Below, piece by piece: positions 9,536 to 18,197 of a DNA stretch of 64,000 bases; position 1 is the first letter of the stretch, and each line of letters begins with the position of its first letter. This DNA comes from Gordonia jacobaea. GTDB taxonomy: Bacteria; Actinomycetota; Actinomycetes; Mycobacteriales; Mycobacteriaceae. A program made the position numbers and the translations under genes. The notes below the pieces were generated by a model. The model ran no database searches, was not told where the DNA came from, and saw only the letters and a list, made by a program, of their open reading frames with translations. The stretch spans positions 124,001-188,000 of the forward strand of contig NZ_LDTZ01000021.1 in NCBI RefSeq assembly GCF_001186365.1. Direction: 5' to 3'.

Positions 9536-10822
9536 TCAGCTCGACTCCGCCAGGTGTGCGTAGGCGACGTGCACGAAGATCCGCAGATAGTCGAGCAGAG
9601 CGTCGTCGTCGGCGTAGAAATCCGGTGAGTGATTCGACGCGAGGCCGCGCCCACCCGGCGTCGGAGTCAATCCCTTGGCGCTGACCTGAGCGTCCTGCAC
9701 GCCGTAGGTGAAGTAGGCGCCGCCGAAGTCGCGCACGAACACCGAGACGTCGTCATATCCGAGCGCTCCGGGCACGTCGACGACGCGCTCCTTGCCGATG
9801 ACGTCGTCGATCACAGGTCGAATCCTGTTGACCCACTCCGGTGTATTGACCACGGGCGGAACATCCTGCAGATACTCGACGGTCGCGCTCGCGCCGTACG
9901 CCGCAGCGGTGTTCTCGGCGAGACGTCGGAGTTTGTCTTGTACCGCAGTCATATCGGCGCCGTCGAGGCAGCGGATGGTGCCCCAGAGCGTCACTGTCTG
10001 GCCGATGATGTTGAAGCGTCCGACGTCGTCGACGTGTCCGAACGACACCGTGATGGCGTCGTTCGCGGGCACCTGCCGGTAGATCTGCGCGCTTCCGGAA
10101 ATAATCTCGGCTGCAACGGGATACGGGTCGATTCCCATCCACGGTGTCGACCCGTGGACCTGTTTGCCCTCGACGGATATCTTGATCATGCACGACGCCG
10201 CGTACTGATTTCCCACGTGTACACCGACCATCCCGATCGGCAGCGGCACGACGTGCATTCCGAAGACCATGGTTGGGGTGTGGTCGGCGAAGGCGTTGTC
10301 GTCGACCATCGCCTGCGCGCCACCGCTCTCGCCGACGGGCGCTCCTTCTTCGGCCGGCTGAAAGATGAACATGACGTCGCCGGGCAACCGATCGCGAACC
10401 GAGGCCAACACATGCGCGGCAGCGAGAACCGTTGCCGTGTGGCAATCGTGGCCGCACGCATGCGCAACGGGGAACGGGCCGCCCGGATAGTCGTTGTCGA
10501 CGACGGTCGACGCGAAGTCGACCCCTGACGTCTCCTTGACGGGCAGTGCATCGATGTCTGCACGGAGCGCGGCCAGGCGTTTGTCGCCTTCGCCTTCACT
10601 CTCGCCCCCGCGGAGGATGGCCACCACGCCGGTGCCCGCGATACCGCTGCGGATCTCGTCGATACCTGCGTCGCGTAGACGTTCGACGATGAACTCCGCG
10701 GTGTGATGCTCGCGATTGGAGAGCTCGGGATGAGAATGCAGGTGGTGTCGCCAGGCGACGAGGTCATCGAAGACATCGCGTGCTGCGGAATCGAGGGCCG
10801 AAGCGATCGTCGAGGAGGTCAC
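9536..10822 (-). CDS. M20D family amidohydrolase (aminoacylase/hippurate hydrolase type)
   Basis: A 428-residue cytoplasmic metallohydrolase. Metal-binding motifs are visible: HACGHDCHTA near residue 120, QPAEEG near 155 with the catalytic glutamate, GMHV, and a late histidine in ASNHSPDF. The dimerisation (lid) domain lies around residues 190-310. Members remove acyl groups from N-acyl amino acids or indole conjugates; the exact substrate is not evident. It lies antiparallel between dcd (4 bases between the stops) and the UDP-glucose dehydrogenase. The start is GTG at 10822 without an obvious ribosome site. Confidence 0.88.
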   Translation of the reverse strand: MTSSTIASALDSAARDVFDDLVAWRHHLHSHPELSNREHHTAEFIVERLRDAGIDEIRSGIAGTGVVAILRGGESEGEGDKRLAALRADIDALPVKETSGVDFASTVVDNDYPGGPFPVAHACGHDCHTATVLAAAHVLASVRDRLPGDVMFIFQPAEEGAPVGESGGAQAMVDDNAFADHTPTMVFGMHVVPLPIGMVGVHVGNQYAASCMIKISVEGKQVHGSTPWMGIDPYPVAAEIISGSAQIYRQVPANDAITVSFGHVDDVGRFNIIGQTVTLWGTIRCLDGADMTAVQDKLRRLAENTAAAYGASATVEYLQDVPPVVNTPEWVNRIRPVIDDVIGKERVVDVPGALGYDDVSVFVRDFGGAYFTYGVQDAQVSAKGLTPTPGGRGLASNHSPDFYADDDALLDYLRIFVHVAYAHLAESS

Positions 10823-11044
10823 ATAATCGAGTGTGCCCGCGAACCCGGTCCGGCGGTGCCGAATTCGCCGGTGATGTCGGTATTCTCTTGCCGAATTCGA
10901 CGAGGCGTTGTCCTGCGATTCTCCTGCCGGGTCACCTCGATTCGACTGCCGTTCAACACCTGAACACGACGTTCACACGCGCGCCTGCGACTGGTCACGT
11001 GCTCGTAGCAAGTTGGCAGATCGGCCCACGTAGTCACTTCAGGT
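10823..11044. promoter_or_regulatory. Divergent intergenic region, M20 amidohydrolase / UDP-glucose dehydrogenase
   Basis: This 222-base divergent gap must carry both promoters. I see the direct repeat TGCCGAATTCG at 10857-10867 and 10889-10899, 32 bases apart. No strong palindrome or recognisable riboswitch is apparent. Confidence 0.35.
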
Positions 11045-12466
11045 ATGAAGCTGACAGTGATCGGGTGTGGATACCTGGGGGCGACACACGCAGCGTGTAT
11101 GGCCGAACTCGGACACGACGTGCTCGGCGTCGACGTCAATCCGGATAAGGTGGCTCGCCTGTCGTCGGGCGAGGTTCCGTTCTTCGAACCAGGACTCGGA
11201 GACATTCTGCGCCGCAACATCTCTGCGGGAGGACTCTCGTTCACCACCGAGGCCGACGCCGCTGCCGCACACGGTTCGGTGCACTTCATCGGGGTGGGTA
11301 CACCGCAGCGGGCACGTGGGCATGCGGCCGACACGTCGTATGTCGAAAGTGCGGTGGACGCACTGGTGCCACACCTGCGTGGTGACCACCTGATCGTCGG
11401 CAAATCGACTGTCCCAGTGGGCACCGCAGCGTCGCTGGCTCGACGGATCAGCACGTTGACGGCACCAGACGCCACTGTTGACCTCGCGTGGAACCCCGAG
11501 TTCTTACGCGAAGGCTACGCCGTCGAGGACACGCTTCGTCCCGATCGGCTGGTTATCGGCACCGATCCGGATTCCGACGCGCGGGCCGCACGTGCGGTGC
11601 TGCGTGATGTGTACCGCGAGATCATCGACACCGGGCTTCCGGTCATCGAAACCGACTGGTCCACAGCAGAGTTGGTGAAGGTATCGGCGAATGCCTTTCT
11701 CGCTACGAAGATCTCGTTCATCAACGCGATCAGTGAACTCTGTGAGATCGTCGGCGCTGATGTCTCGACGCTCGCCGACGCGATCGGTCACGATAAGCGG
11801 ATCGGGCGCCGATTCCTCAACGCGGGCCTGGGATTCGGCGGCGGGTGTCTGCCCAAGGACATTCGGGCGTTCGAGGCGCGCGCCGAAGAACTAGGGGCGC
11901 ATGGAGCTCTCCGATTCCTGCGCGAGGTCGACACGATCAACATGCGACGACGCTCCGCCATGGTCGAGCTCATCGCACAGGTATGCCCGCGAGAGTTGTT
12001 GGGCGCCAACATCGCGGTACTCGGCGCGGCCTTCAAGCCAGAGAGTGACGACGTGCGCGATTCACCCGCGCTGAGTGTCGCAGGACAATTGGCACTACGC
12101 GGGGCGTCGGTCACGGTATTCGACCCGAAGGCCAACGCCAACTCCCAACGGATGTATCCGATGCTCGGCTATGCCGATTCGGCCGCAGAGGCCGCCCAGG
12201 ACGCCGACGTCGTCGCAATCGCCACCGAATGGGCGCAGTTCGTGCACATGGCGCCATCGGAACTCGATCCAGTCGTGCGTTCACGCGTTATCGTCGACGG
12301 TCGTCGCTGTTTGGACCCACAGTCGTGGCGGCGAGCAGGCTGGTCGTACGCCGCGCTCGGTGGCGCGGTTGCGACTCCGGAGAACGCGTTCGACGCAGAT
12401 CAGCGTGCTTCGGCCGGTCTCGGCCGCGGGTCCTTCGAAGGTGCGACACAAGTGGCGCACCGCTGA
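11045..12466 (+). CDS. udgA: UDP-glucose 6-dehydrogenase
   Basis: A 473-residue nucleotide-sugar dehydrogenase. It has the N-terminal NAD-binding fold (VIGCGYLGATHA), the central domain, the catalytic Cys268 in GFGGGCLPKD, and the C-terminal UDP-binding domain with AAFKPESDDVRDSP. It oxidises UDP-glucose twice to UDP-glucuronate in the cytoplasm, feeding polysaccharide or glycolipid synthesis. The nearest M. tuberculosis relative by neighbourhood is Rv0322 beside dcd. UDP-mannuronate or UDP-GlcNAc dehydrogenases are close relatives, so the substrate is likely but not proven. It could supply a precursor to the glycosyltransferase at 25.9 kb, which is inference. Confidence 0.9.
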   Translation: MKLTVIGCGYLGATHAACMAELGHDVLGVDVNPDKVARLSSGEVPFFEPGLGDILRRNISAGGLSFTTEADAAAAHGSVHFIGVGTPQRARGHAADTSYVESAVDALVPHLRGDHLIVGKSTVPVGTAASLARRISTLTAPDATVDLAWNPEFLREGYAVEDTLRPDRLVIGTDPDSDARAARAVLRDVYREIIDTGLPVIETDWSTAELVKVSANAFLATKISFINAISELCEIVGADVSTLADAIGHDKRIGRRFLNAGLGFGGGCLPKDIRAFEARAEELGAHGALRFLREVDTINMRRRSAMVELIAQVCPRELLGANIAVLGAAFKPESDDVRDSPALSVAGQLALRGASVTVFDPKANANSQRMYPMLGYADSAAEAAQDADVVAIATEWAQFVHMAPSELDPVVRSRVIVDGRRCLDPQSWRRAGWSYAALGGAVATPENAFDADQRASAGLGRGSFEGATQVAHR

Positions 12467-12563
12467 CGTCATGCTAGGTTGAACACTCAGAAGTGCGGGG
12501 GAGTGGTCGAACGAGCGCGGCACGGGTGAACGAACACAGGTTTACCGGGCCCGACTCACGAGA

Positions 12564-13994
12564 ATGCGCGTGGGGTTTCTCGATGACGGGGACTACCGAA
12601 CTATGGACAACGGGGCGATCCCGAACGGGGTGATCGAAGACGGGCGGGTTATCGACGCGTCCGTGATCAGTCGTGTCTCCGACCACCTCCGACGCCGCCA
12701 CTCGACGCTCGTCGACTCTTTCGCTGTGGTGAGCGTCGCCGAGGACGGTGTCGATGTGACGCTCGTCGACGTCGAATCCGGTGCGGCCGTCGTACGCAGA
12801 CGCGCCGCAGGCACAAGCGGAGCCGAACTCGACGCCCTCATCTCCGACCACCTCGTGCGCGCGGGCCGCGTCGACGCCCCCGACTCCGACGAGTGGACGG
12901 CAGAACTGCACCTCCTGAGTCACAAGGGCCGATACCGCCTCGCCGAGTCCGACGGCACGTTCATCATGGGCGAGAAGCACGTCCGACTGTTCCGTGTCAC
13001 ACGACGCGACGTCGCACAGTCGACACTCGCCCGCGCCGAGAACGTGCCCGACGCTGTCGCGCAGTGCGCGGAATCGACGGGTCGTCAGGTCAGCGCGATG
13101 GTCTTCGATTCGACGCACACCGTGTGGCCAGGACTCCCGGAATTGCTCGCTCCGGTCGCCGACGTCCCGATCGTCGTTCTCGACGACGTGACACTGGCGA
13201 TGCCCGACGCTGCCGCCGTGCAGGGGCCAGCCGCGGTACGGGGGCCAGAACCAGTGGCCGAGACCACCGATCACGTCGAGGTCCACCGCGAGCCGGTCGC
13301 GCACGTGGGTGCAGACCCCGTCGCGGAGCCCGAGGGTGCCCCCGTCGCGGGAATCCGTGGCGACTCGGTCGTAGAAGCGGGCCATGCACAACTGCCACTC
13401 GACCCGCCGCTCGCTCCGCCGGCGCGGTCCGTCGACAACGAGTTCGATGTGACTGATCGGATCGAGCCCGTCAGGCTCGCGTACTCAGATCCGTCGGCGC
13501 CCGCGTATCTGCACTCCGTGGGTGTTGGGCGAAACACCGAAAACTACTTTCCGGCAGACGAATTCGTTCCGATATCCCCCAGAATCGAGCCTCGCGAGCA
13601 AGAAGCCGTAGCGGTTGATGCGGCAGCGGTTGACAAGACACCGCCGCGCGGTCGAAAGAGGATCCTGATCGGTGCCGGCGCAGTCGGCGTCGTCGGAGTT
13701 GCCTTGGCTGCCACCGCACTTGGGCTCAGTGGTGGTTCCGCTTCGCCATCGGCGTCGAACCCGGTCACCACGACGCACAGTTCGACGACAACGCAGCTGT
13801 ACGCAGATCTCGCCGACCTCAACGAGGCTCGCGCACCCGCTGCTGCCTACGTGCCTCCACCCCCGCCGCCGCCGCGGACCAAGGAGTCGCAGCGCGCCGA
13901 ACAACCGCGCCCGCGCAGCAATCCTCGGCCGAAACCCAAACCGCGAGCGGTCATTCCGCTACCCGGAGGGTTACCCCCGATCGTCGTTCCCTGA
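12564..13994 (+). CDS. Unknown protein with single membrane helix and Pro-rich C-terminus
   Basis: A 476-residue protein I cannot name. Residues 1-220 look folded. An acidic, Val/Pro-rich linker follows. The segment RKRILIGAGAVGVVGVALAA near 373-392 should cross the membrane once, and the last 80 residues are Ser/Thr- then Pro-rich and basic, probably facing the wall. The N-terminal stretch NGVIEDGRVIDASVI resembles the loop of actin-like proteins of the PilM type, a weak resemblance only. The start is uncertain: the ATG at 12564 has no good ribosome site, and GTG at 12570 is possible. Its 3' end overlaps the merR gene by 24 bases. Confidence 0.6.
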   Translation: MRVGFLDDGDYRTMDNGAIPNGVIEDGRVIDASVISRVSDHLRRRHSTLVDSFAVVSVAEDGVDVTLVDVESGAAVVRRRAAGTSGAELDALISDHLVRAGRVDAPDSDEWTAELHLLSHKGRYRLAESDGTFIMGEKHVRLFRVTRRDVAQSTLARAENVPDAVAQCAESTGRQVSAMVFDSTHTVWPGLPELLAPVADVPIVVLDDVTLAMPDAAAVQGPAAVRGPEPVAETTDHVEVHREPVAHVGADPVAEPEGAPVAGIRGDSVVEAGHAQLPLDPPLAPPARSVDNEFDVTDRIEPVRLAYSDPSAPAYLHSVGVGRNTENYFPADEFVPISPRIEPREQEAVAVDAAAVDKTPPRGRKRILIGAGAVGVVGVALAATALGLSGGSASPSASNPVTTTHSSTTTQLYADLADLNEARAPAAAYVPPPPPPPRTKESQRAEQPRPRSNPRPKPKPRAVIPLPGGLPPIVVP

Positions 13995-14834
13995 CCGCTT
14001 TCGTCCCTTGGCGGTCGAGCTCTGGCGTTCGCCCCGTATGTCGAGCGGATCCTGGTCGACGGAGTCGTCGGCGATGGCGAGATAGTCGTCGAGCTGACGA
14101 GCCATGTCGCGATCGAGCGCGCGGTCGAGAGCATTGTGCGCGATCGTCGACCCCGCTCGTCTGAATTCGACGAGAAGGTCACGCACCCAATCTGCCTCGG
14201 CAGCGGTCTGCGGTATCCAACCGTCCTTGTATTCTTCGGCGATCGTCCCGCGTCCGGCCGAGATGAGTGCCTCCGCAACCGAATCCATCTGTGTACTGAG
14301 GTTCTCATGCACGGAGAGAATTGAATTCAGTGTCAGACCGCGCCGCACGAGGCGGGCATATGCGTCGATGGTGTCTTGGTCGAGCACCGTGAATGACGTT
14401 GGGGGATCTGCTGTCCCCTCCGGCTTGATCAATCCGAGGTCGGTCAATCGCGTGAAGTATGCGGGGTTGCTGTTGTTGAGCAACTCGCGCAGTTCGTCGG
14501 CGCTCACCGAGGTCTTCGTCGTGTTCCCCCACGGGGCGGCGACCACTTCGCGCAGCCCGAGGACGTCGGCGAGGTCGTCGCCGCGCTGGATTCCGGTGAG
14601 GAATTCGCCGATATGGCGGATGGTGAATCCACGGCGGAGCAGATCGTTGATCACCCTGAGGCGATCGAGGTGAAGGTCGGTATAGATCGCAATGCGCCCG
14701 CGGCGCAGGGGCCTCGGCAACAGTCCGCGATCCTGATATCCGCGGACGTTGCGTGTGGTGGTCCCGGCCACCCGCGCCAGATCATCGATCCGGTACTCGT
14801 TGGTGGCCTTGTCGTCGCTGCTCATCGCGCTCAT
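13971..14834 (-). CDS. MerR family transcriptional regulator
   Basis: A 287-residue regulator. The N-terminal winged helix (about residues 14-80) reads YRIDDLARVAGTTTRNVRGY, with the MerR pattern of an RG(L)LP wing and a helix ending in RRGFTIRHIGEFL. The C-terminal 200 residues are helical and unlike the cysteine-bearing metal sensors, so the effector is probably organic. It starts 7 bases after the stop of the TetR gene at 14842, so the two are co-transcribed. The internal ATG at 14825 is an alternative start. Confidence 0.85.
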   Translation of the reverse strand: MSAMSSDDKATNEYRIDDLARVAGTTTRNVRGYQDRGLLPRPLRRGRIAIYTDLHLDRLRVINDLLRRGFTIRHIGEFLTGIQRGDDLADVLGLREVVAAPWGNTTKTSVSADELRELLNNSNPAYFTRLTDLGLIKPEGTADPPTSFTVLDQDTIDAYARLVRRGLTLNSILSVHENLSTQMDSVAEALISAGRGTIAEEYKDGWIPQTAAEADWVRDLLVEFRRAGSTIAHNALDRALDRDMARQLDDYLAIADDSVDQDPLDIRGERQSSTAKGRKRSGNDDRG

Positions 14835-14841
14835 TCTCGCA

Positions 14842-15420
14842 TCACGCGCTCAGGCCGCGGAGCACCACGGCCAAGACGTGCTCGTAGTTCTCGTCGGGAT
14901 CGATCGTCGGGGGATGGGTACCTGCGAGTTCCAAGGACACCGCACCGTGAACGCAGCTCCACACCTGCATCGTCGCCTGATGGGGATCGGTCTTCACCAG
15001 TAGTCCCGCGTTCTGGCCATACCTGATGTGTTCGGTCAGCACCGAGAAGGCGTGTTCGGCGACGTCGGAGTCGGGGTGGTGCTCGCGCGAGAACATCAGC
15101 GAGTACGCGACCGGGTAGCGCAGCGCGAACTCCCGGTACGCCCTGCCGCTGTGCGCCAACCTCTCTCGGGCGTCGTCGTCTGTCACGTCGATCATGCGCG
15201 CGAACTCGACGAAGGCGTCGTTGACCAACGCGTCGAGTAACCCCTCCTTGCCGTCGAAGTGGTTGTAGACCCCCATGGGTGCGACGCCGGCGTCGGTCGC
15301 GACCACGCGCACGGTGAGGCCGGCGACACCGTCTCGTTCCAGAATTCGACGCCCCGACGCGATGAGGTTCGTGCGTACCTCGGTCGCCGGGGTACGACGC
15401 GTACTTCGTGTGGGAGCCAT
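14842..15420 (-). CDS. TetR/AcrR family regulator of the divergent exporter
   Basis: A 192-residue TetR-type repressor. The helix-turn-helix covers residues about 17-62, with LTVRVVATDAGVAPMGVYNHF as its core, and the C-terminal half resembles the WHG-type ligand domain. It is divergent from a DHA2 drug exporter, and the 87-base gap carries two palindromes, so it most likely represses that exporter and itself. A merR gene follows immediately, giving an uncommon TetR-MerR operon. Confidence 0.88.
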   Translation of the reverse strand: MAPTRSTRRTPATEVRTNLIASGRRILERDGVAGLTVRVVATDAGVAPMGVYNHFDGKEGLLDALVNDAFVEFARMIDVTDDDARERLAHSGRAYREFALRYPVAYSLMFSREHHPDSDVAEHAFSVLTEHIRYGQNAGLLVKTDPHQATMQVWSCVHGAVSLELAGTHPPTIDPDENYEHVLAVVLRGLSA

Positions 15421-15434
15421 ATTGACAACCTACT

Positions 15435-15468
15435 AGAACAGTGTTCTTCTAGAAAAGAACGGCGTTCT
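15435..15468. promoter_or_regulatory. Twin palindromic operator AGAAC-N3-GTTCT
   Basis: Two exact copies of AGAAC-N3-GTTCT lie at 15435-15447 and 15456-15468. Their centres are 21 bases apart, two helix turns, so bound dimers would sit on the same DNA face. A further half-site AGAAC lies at 15477-15481. They fall between the divergent tetR (start 15420) and the exporter (start 15508). The TetR protein is the likely binder. Confidence 0.7.
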
Positions 15469-15507
15469 ATAACAGTAGAACGACAATCCACTCGGAAGGG
15501 ATTTCGC

Positions 15508-17073
15508 ATGCGTTCTCGCTGGTTGGCGCTGTGTGCGCTGTGTTTGGCTGAGCTCTTGGTGATGGTCGACAACACGATCGTCAACGTCGCGTTGCCGACA
15601 ATGTCGCGCGATCTCGGGGCGGGAATCTCGGGATTGCAGTGGATCGTCGACGCCTACACGCTGGTCTTCGCCGGGCTGCTTCTCACGGGTGGTTACCTCG
15701 GCGACCGGTTCGGGCACCGTCGGATGCTCCTGGTGGGTATCGCGGGCTTCGCGGGGGTGTCGGCCCTCGCCGCCTCGTCGAACACGTTGGGCCAACTGAT
15801 TGCTGCGCGTGCCGGCCTGGGAGTGTTCGCGGCGCTGGTGTTTCCCGCAACCCTCGCACTGATCGTCGCGATCTTCCCGGAAGGGAAGCAACGTGCCACG
15901 GCGGTCGGCATCTGGGGTGCGACGTCGGGAATCGCCGTGGCGATCGGACCGGTGCTCGGAGGGTGGCTGCTCGAGCACTACTCGTGGGCGTCGGTGTTCT
16001 GGGTCGGACTACCCATCGCGGCGGTGACCGCGATCGCTGTGCTCGCGGTGGTACCTGGCACACGACCGGAATCGGTGTCGCGGTTCGACGTCGTCGGCCT
16101 GGTGCTGTCGGTCATCGGACTCGGCCTGCTGACCTACTCGGTGATCGAAGGTCCTCACCACGGGTGGACCGATGCACGAACCATCGTGGGAATCGTTGTG
16201 GCGATTGCGGTTATCGGACTCTTCGTCTGGCGTGAACTCGTGGTGGCGCACCCGATCCTCGACGTCACGCTGTTCGCCAATCGCAGGTTTGCGACCGCAG
16301 CGGGAATGGTGGCGGTCGCGTTCTTCTCGCTGTTCGGATTCATCTTCCTGATCACCCAGTTCTTCCAGGCCGTGAAGGGATACGGGCCGTTCGAAGCAGG
16401 CCTGCGCACACTGCCTTTCGCGATCGTGACCGCGGTGTGCTCGCCTGTTGCCATGGCGCTTGCGCATCGGTTCGGGCCACGCTGGGTGGTGACCGCGGGA
16501 GCGGTGCTGATGTCGGCAGGCTTTGCGCTGGTGGAGATCTCGTCACGGATGTCTGGTTACTGGGAACTCATCATCTGGTCGATGGCGCTGATGGCGGCGG
16601 GCCTCGCCGCGATCACGGGCCCGTGTACGCATGTGATCATGAACTCGCTGCGACCGGAGCAGGCTGGCGCGGGCAGCGCCGTCAACGACACGACGCGCGA
16701 GATCGGCGGAACATTGGGCGTAGCCGTACTCGGCTCGGTGCTCACCTCGGTGTATGCGTCTTCCGTATCGGAAAGGATTGGCGCGCTCGGGCTTCCGCGT
16801 CAGATCGCCGAGATTGCCGAACAGTCGGTGATGGGCGGAGCGGAAGTCGCTGCCCGCGCTCCTGAGTCGATCTCCAGCCCTATGACCATCGCCGTGCAGG
16901 AGGTCTTCGTCGAAGGGCTGCACAGCGCAGTCTGGGTGGCGGTCGCGGTGACCGCCGTGGCTGCCGTTGCCGCTGCGGTTCTACTGCGCGGCGAAAGTCA
17001 CTCGCGCGGCGTCGAACTCACGTCGGATGCGCACTCAGAGGTCGACGGTCAGGTGATCGCCACCGGCGCGTGA
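15508..17073 (+). CDS. MFS transporter, DHA2 family (14-TMS multidrug exporter)
   Basis: A 521-residue membrane protein with the DHA2 layout. TM1 carries LLVMVDNTIVNVALP, the loop between TM2 and TM3 has the MFS motif GYLGDRFGHRR, and TM5 has the export-type motif GPVLGGWL. About fourteen hydrophobic segments are visible. It should expel toxic organic compounds using the proton gradient. The ATG at 15508 has GGAAGGG eight bases upstream; an open frame extends further back only through the operator. It is controlled, by inference, by the divergent TetR. Its 3' end overlaps the convergent reductase by 39 bases. Confidence 0.92.
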   Translation: MRSRWLALCALCLAELLVMVDNTIVNVALPTMSRDLGAGISGLQWIVDAYTLVFAGLLLTGGYLGDRFGHRRMLLVGIAGFAGVSALAASSNTLGQLIAARAGLGVFAALVFPATLALIVAIFPEGKQRATAVGIWGATSGIAVAIGPVLGGWLLEHYSWASVFWVGLPIAAVTAIAVLAVVPGTRPESVSRFDVVGLVLSVIGLGLLTYSVIEGPHHGWTDARTIVGIVVAIAVIGLFVWRELVVAHPILDVTLFANRRFATAAGMVAVAFFSLFGFIFLITQFFQAVKGYGPFEAGLRTLPFAIVTAVCSPVAMALAHRFGPRWVVTAGAVLMSAGFALVEISSRMSGYWELIIWSMALMAAGLAAITGPCTHVIMNSLRPEQAGAGSAVNDTTREIGGTLGVAVLGSVLTSVYASSVSERIGALGLPRQIAEIAEQSVMGGAEVAARAPESISSPMTIAVQEVFVEGLHSAVWVAVAVTAVAAVAAAVLLRGESHSRGVELTSDAHSEVDGQVIATGA

Positions 17074-18174
17074 GACGCAGGTGAGGATGGAGCCCGCTGC
17101 GCGCTCCGGCTCGGTCAGGATGTTGTCGCGGTGGTCGATTGCCCCCGACAACGTCCTGATCTTGCATGTGCCGCAGAAACCCTGGCGGCATGAATACGGC
17201 ACCGACGGAACCTCTTTGCGGAGCGCGCTCAGCAAGGTCTCGTCTGCCGCGACGTCGATCTCCTGCCCGGTCGACTCGATCGTCACGGTGAACGGACGAC
17301 CGTTCTCCACCGGCGGCGGACTGAAGCGCTCATAGTGCAGCTCGATGTCGGGGCGGTCGTGTAGATGGCGCCGCAACGACTCCAACATCGGTACCGGGCC
17401 GCAGCAGTAGACTGCGAGACCCGATGGGGCCCTACCGGTCTGCGGGTCGATCGGTCCGAGCAATTCCTCCATGCTCGGCAGTCCGTGCTCGTCGTCGGTG
17501 CGGATGGTGATCTTGTCGCCGAATCGCGCGACCTCGTCGCGGAACGGGATCGAGTCCATGCTGCGACCGGTGTAGATCATCGACCAGTCGAGACCGAGGC
17601 GCTCTGCGGCCGCCAGCATGGGCAGGATCGGCGTGATGCCGATGCCCGCGGCGACGAACCGGAGTGAGCGGGCTTGCGATCCGTAGCCGGGCAGTGCGAT
17701 CGGAAATGCGTTGCGCGGACCCTTGATCTGAACGGTGTCGCCGACGCGCAGGGTGTCGTGCACCTCGACCGAACCGCCTCCGCCGTCGGGGATGCGCCGC
17801 ACGGCGATTCGGTAGGTCTTCCTATCGGCGGAATCGCCGCAGAGGGAGTACTCGCGCATCCTGCCCGACGGCAGCAGGAGGTCGAGATGCGCTCCTGCGT
17901 GCCACCTTTCGAGAAGCTGATCGTCGAGTCCTGCGAAGGTCAGTGCGACGACGTTCTCGTCCTGCGCGACGACCTCTCGTCCCACGATGCGCAGCGTCGT
18001 GACACCGTCGTACTCAGCGGTCGACCGCAGTGGCGAGAACGGACGCCAGAACGGCAGCCACGTCTTGGACAGCACGGTGCCGAAGGTCATCAGGGGATCA
18101 TGGCGCCACCGTCCGTAGAGATGTGGTGGCACCGAAGTCATTTCGGTGGTGTGCGGGTGTGCCCGTTGATTCAT
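17035..18174 (-). CDS. Flavin reductase with C-terminal 2Fe-2S ferredoxin domain
   Basis: A 379-residue electron-transfer protein. A ferredoxin-NADP reductase-type module (FAD-binding around MREYSLCGD; nucleotide-binding with AGIGITPILPM and CCGPVPML) is followed by a plant-type 2Fe-2S domain with SCRQGFCGTCKIR and a fourth cysteine in LTCVSRA. This is the layout of reductases that feed electrons from NAD(P)H to oxygenases or di-iron enzymes. It is the last gene of a three-gene operon, 23 bases after the metal-dependent hydrolase, a probable electron acceptor or functional partner. The start at 18174 is uncertain; MTSVPPH, 11 residues in, is possible. Confidence 0.85.
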   Translation of the reverse strand: MNQRAHPHTTEMTSVPPHLYGRWRHDPLMTFGTVLSKTWLPFWRPFSPLRSTAEYDGVTTLRIVGREVVAQDENVVALTFAGLDDQLLERWHAGAHLDLLLPSGRMREYSLCGDSADRKTYRIAVRRIPDGGGGSVEVHDTLRVGDTVQIKGPRNAFPIALPGYGSQARSLRFVAAGIGITPILPMLAAAERLGLDWSMIYTGRSMDSIPFRDEVARFGDKITIRTDDEHGLPSMEELLGPIDPQTGRAPSGLAVYCCGPVPMLESLRRHLHDRPDIELHYERFSPPPVENGRPFTVTIESTGQEIDVAADETLLSALRKEVPSVPYSCRQGFCGTCKIRTLSGAIDHRDNILTEPERAAGSILTCVSRAGGDHLTVDL

Positions 18175-18197
18175 GGTCTGTTCGGTTCCGTGTGTAC

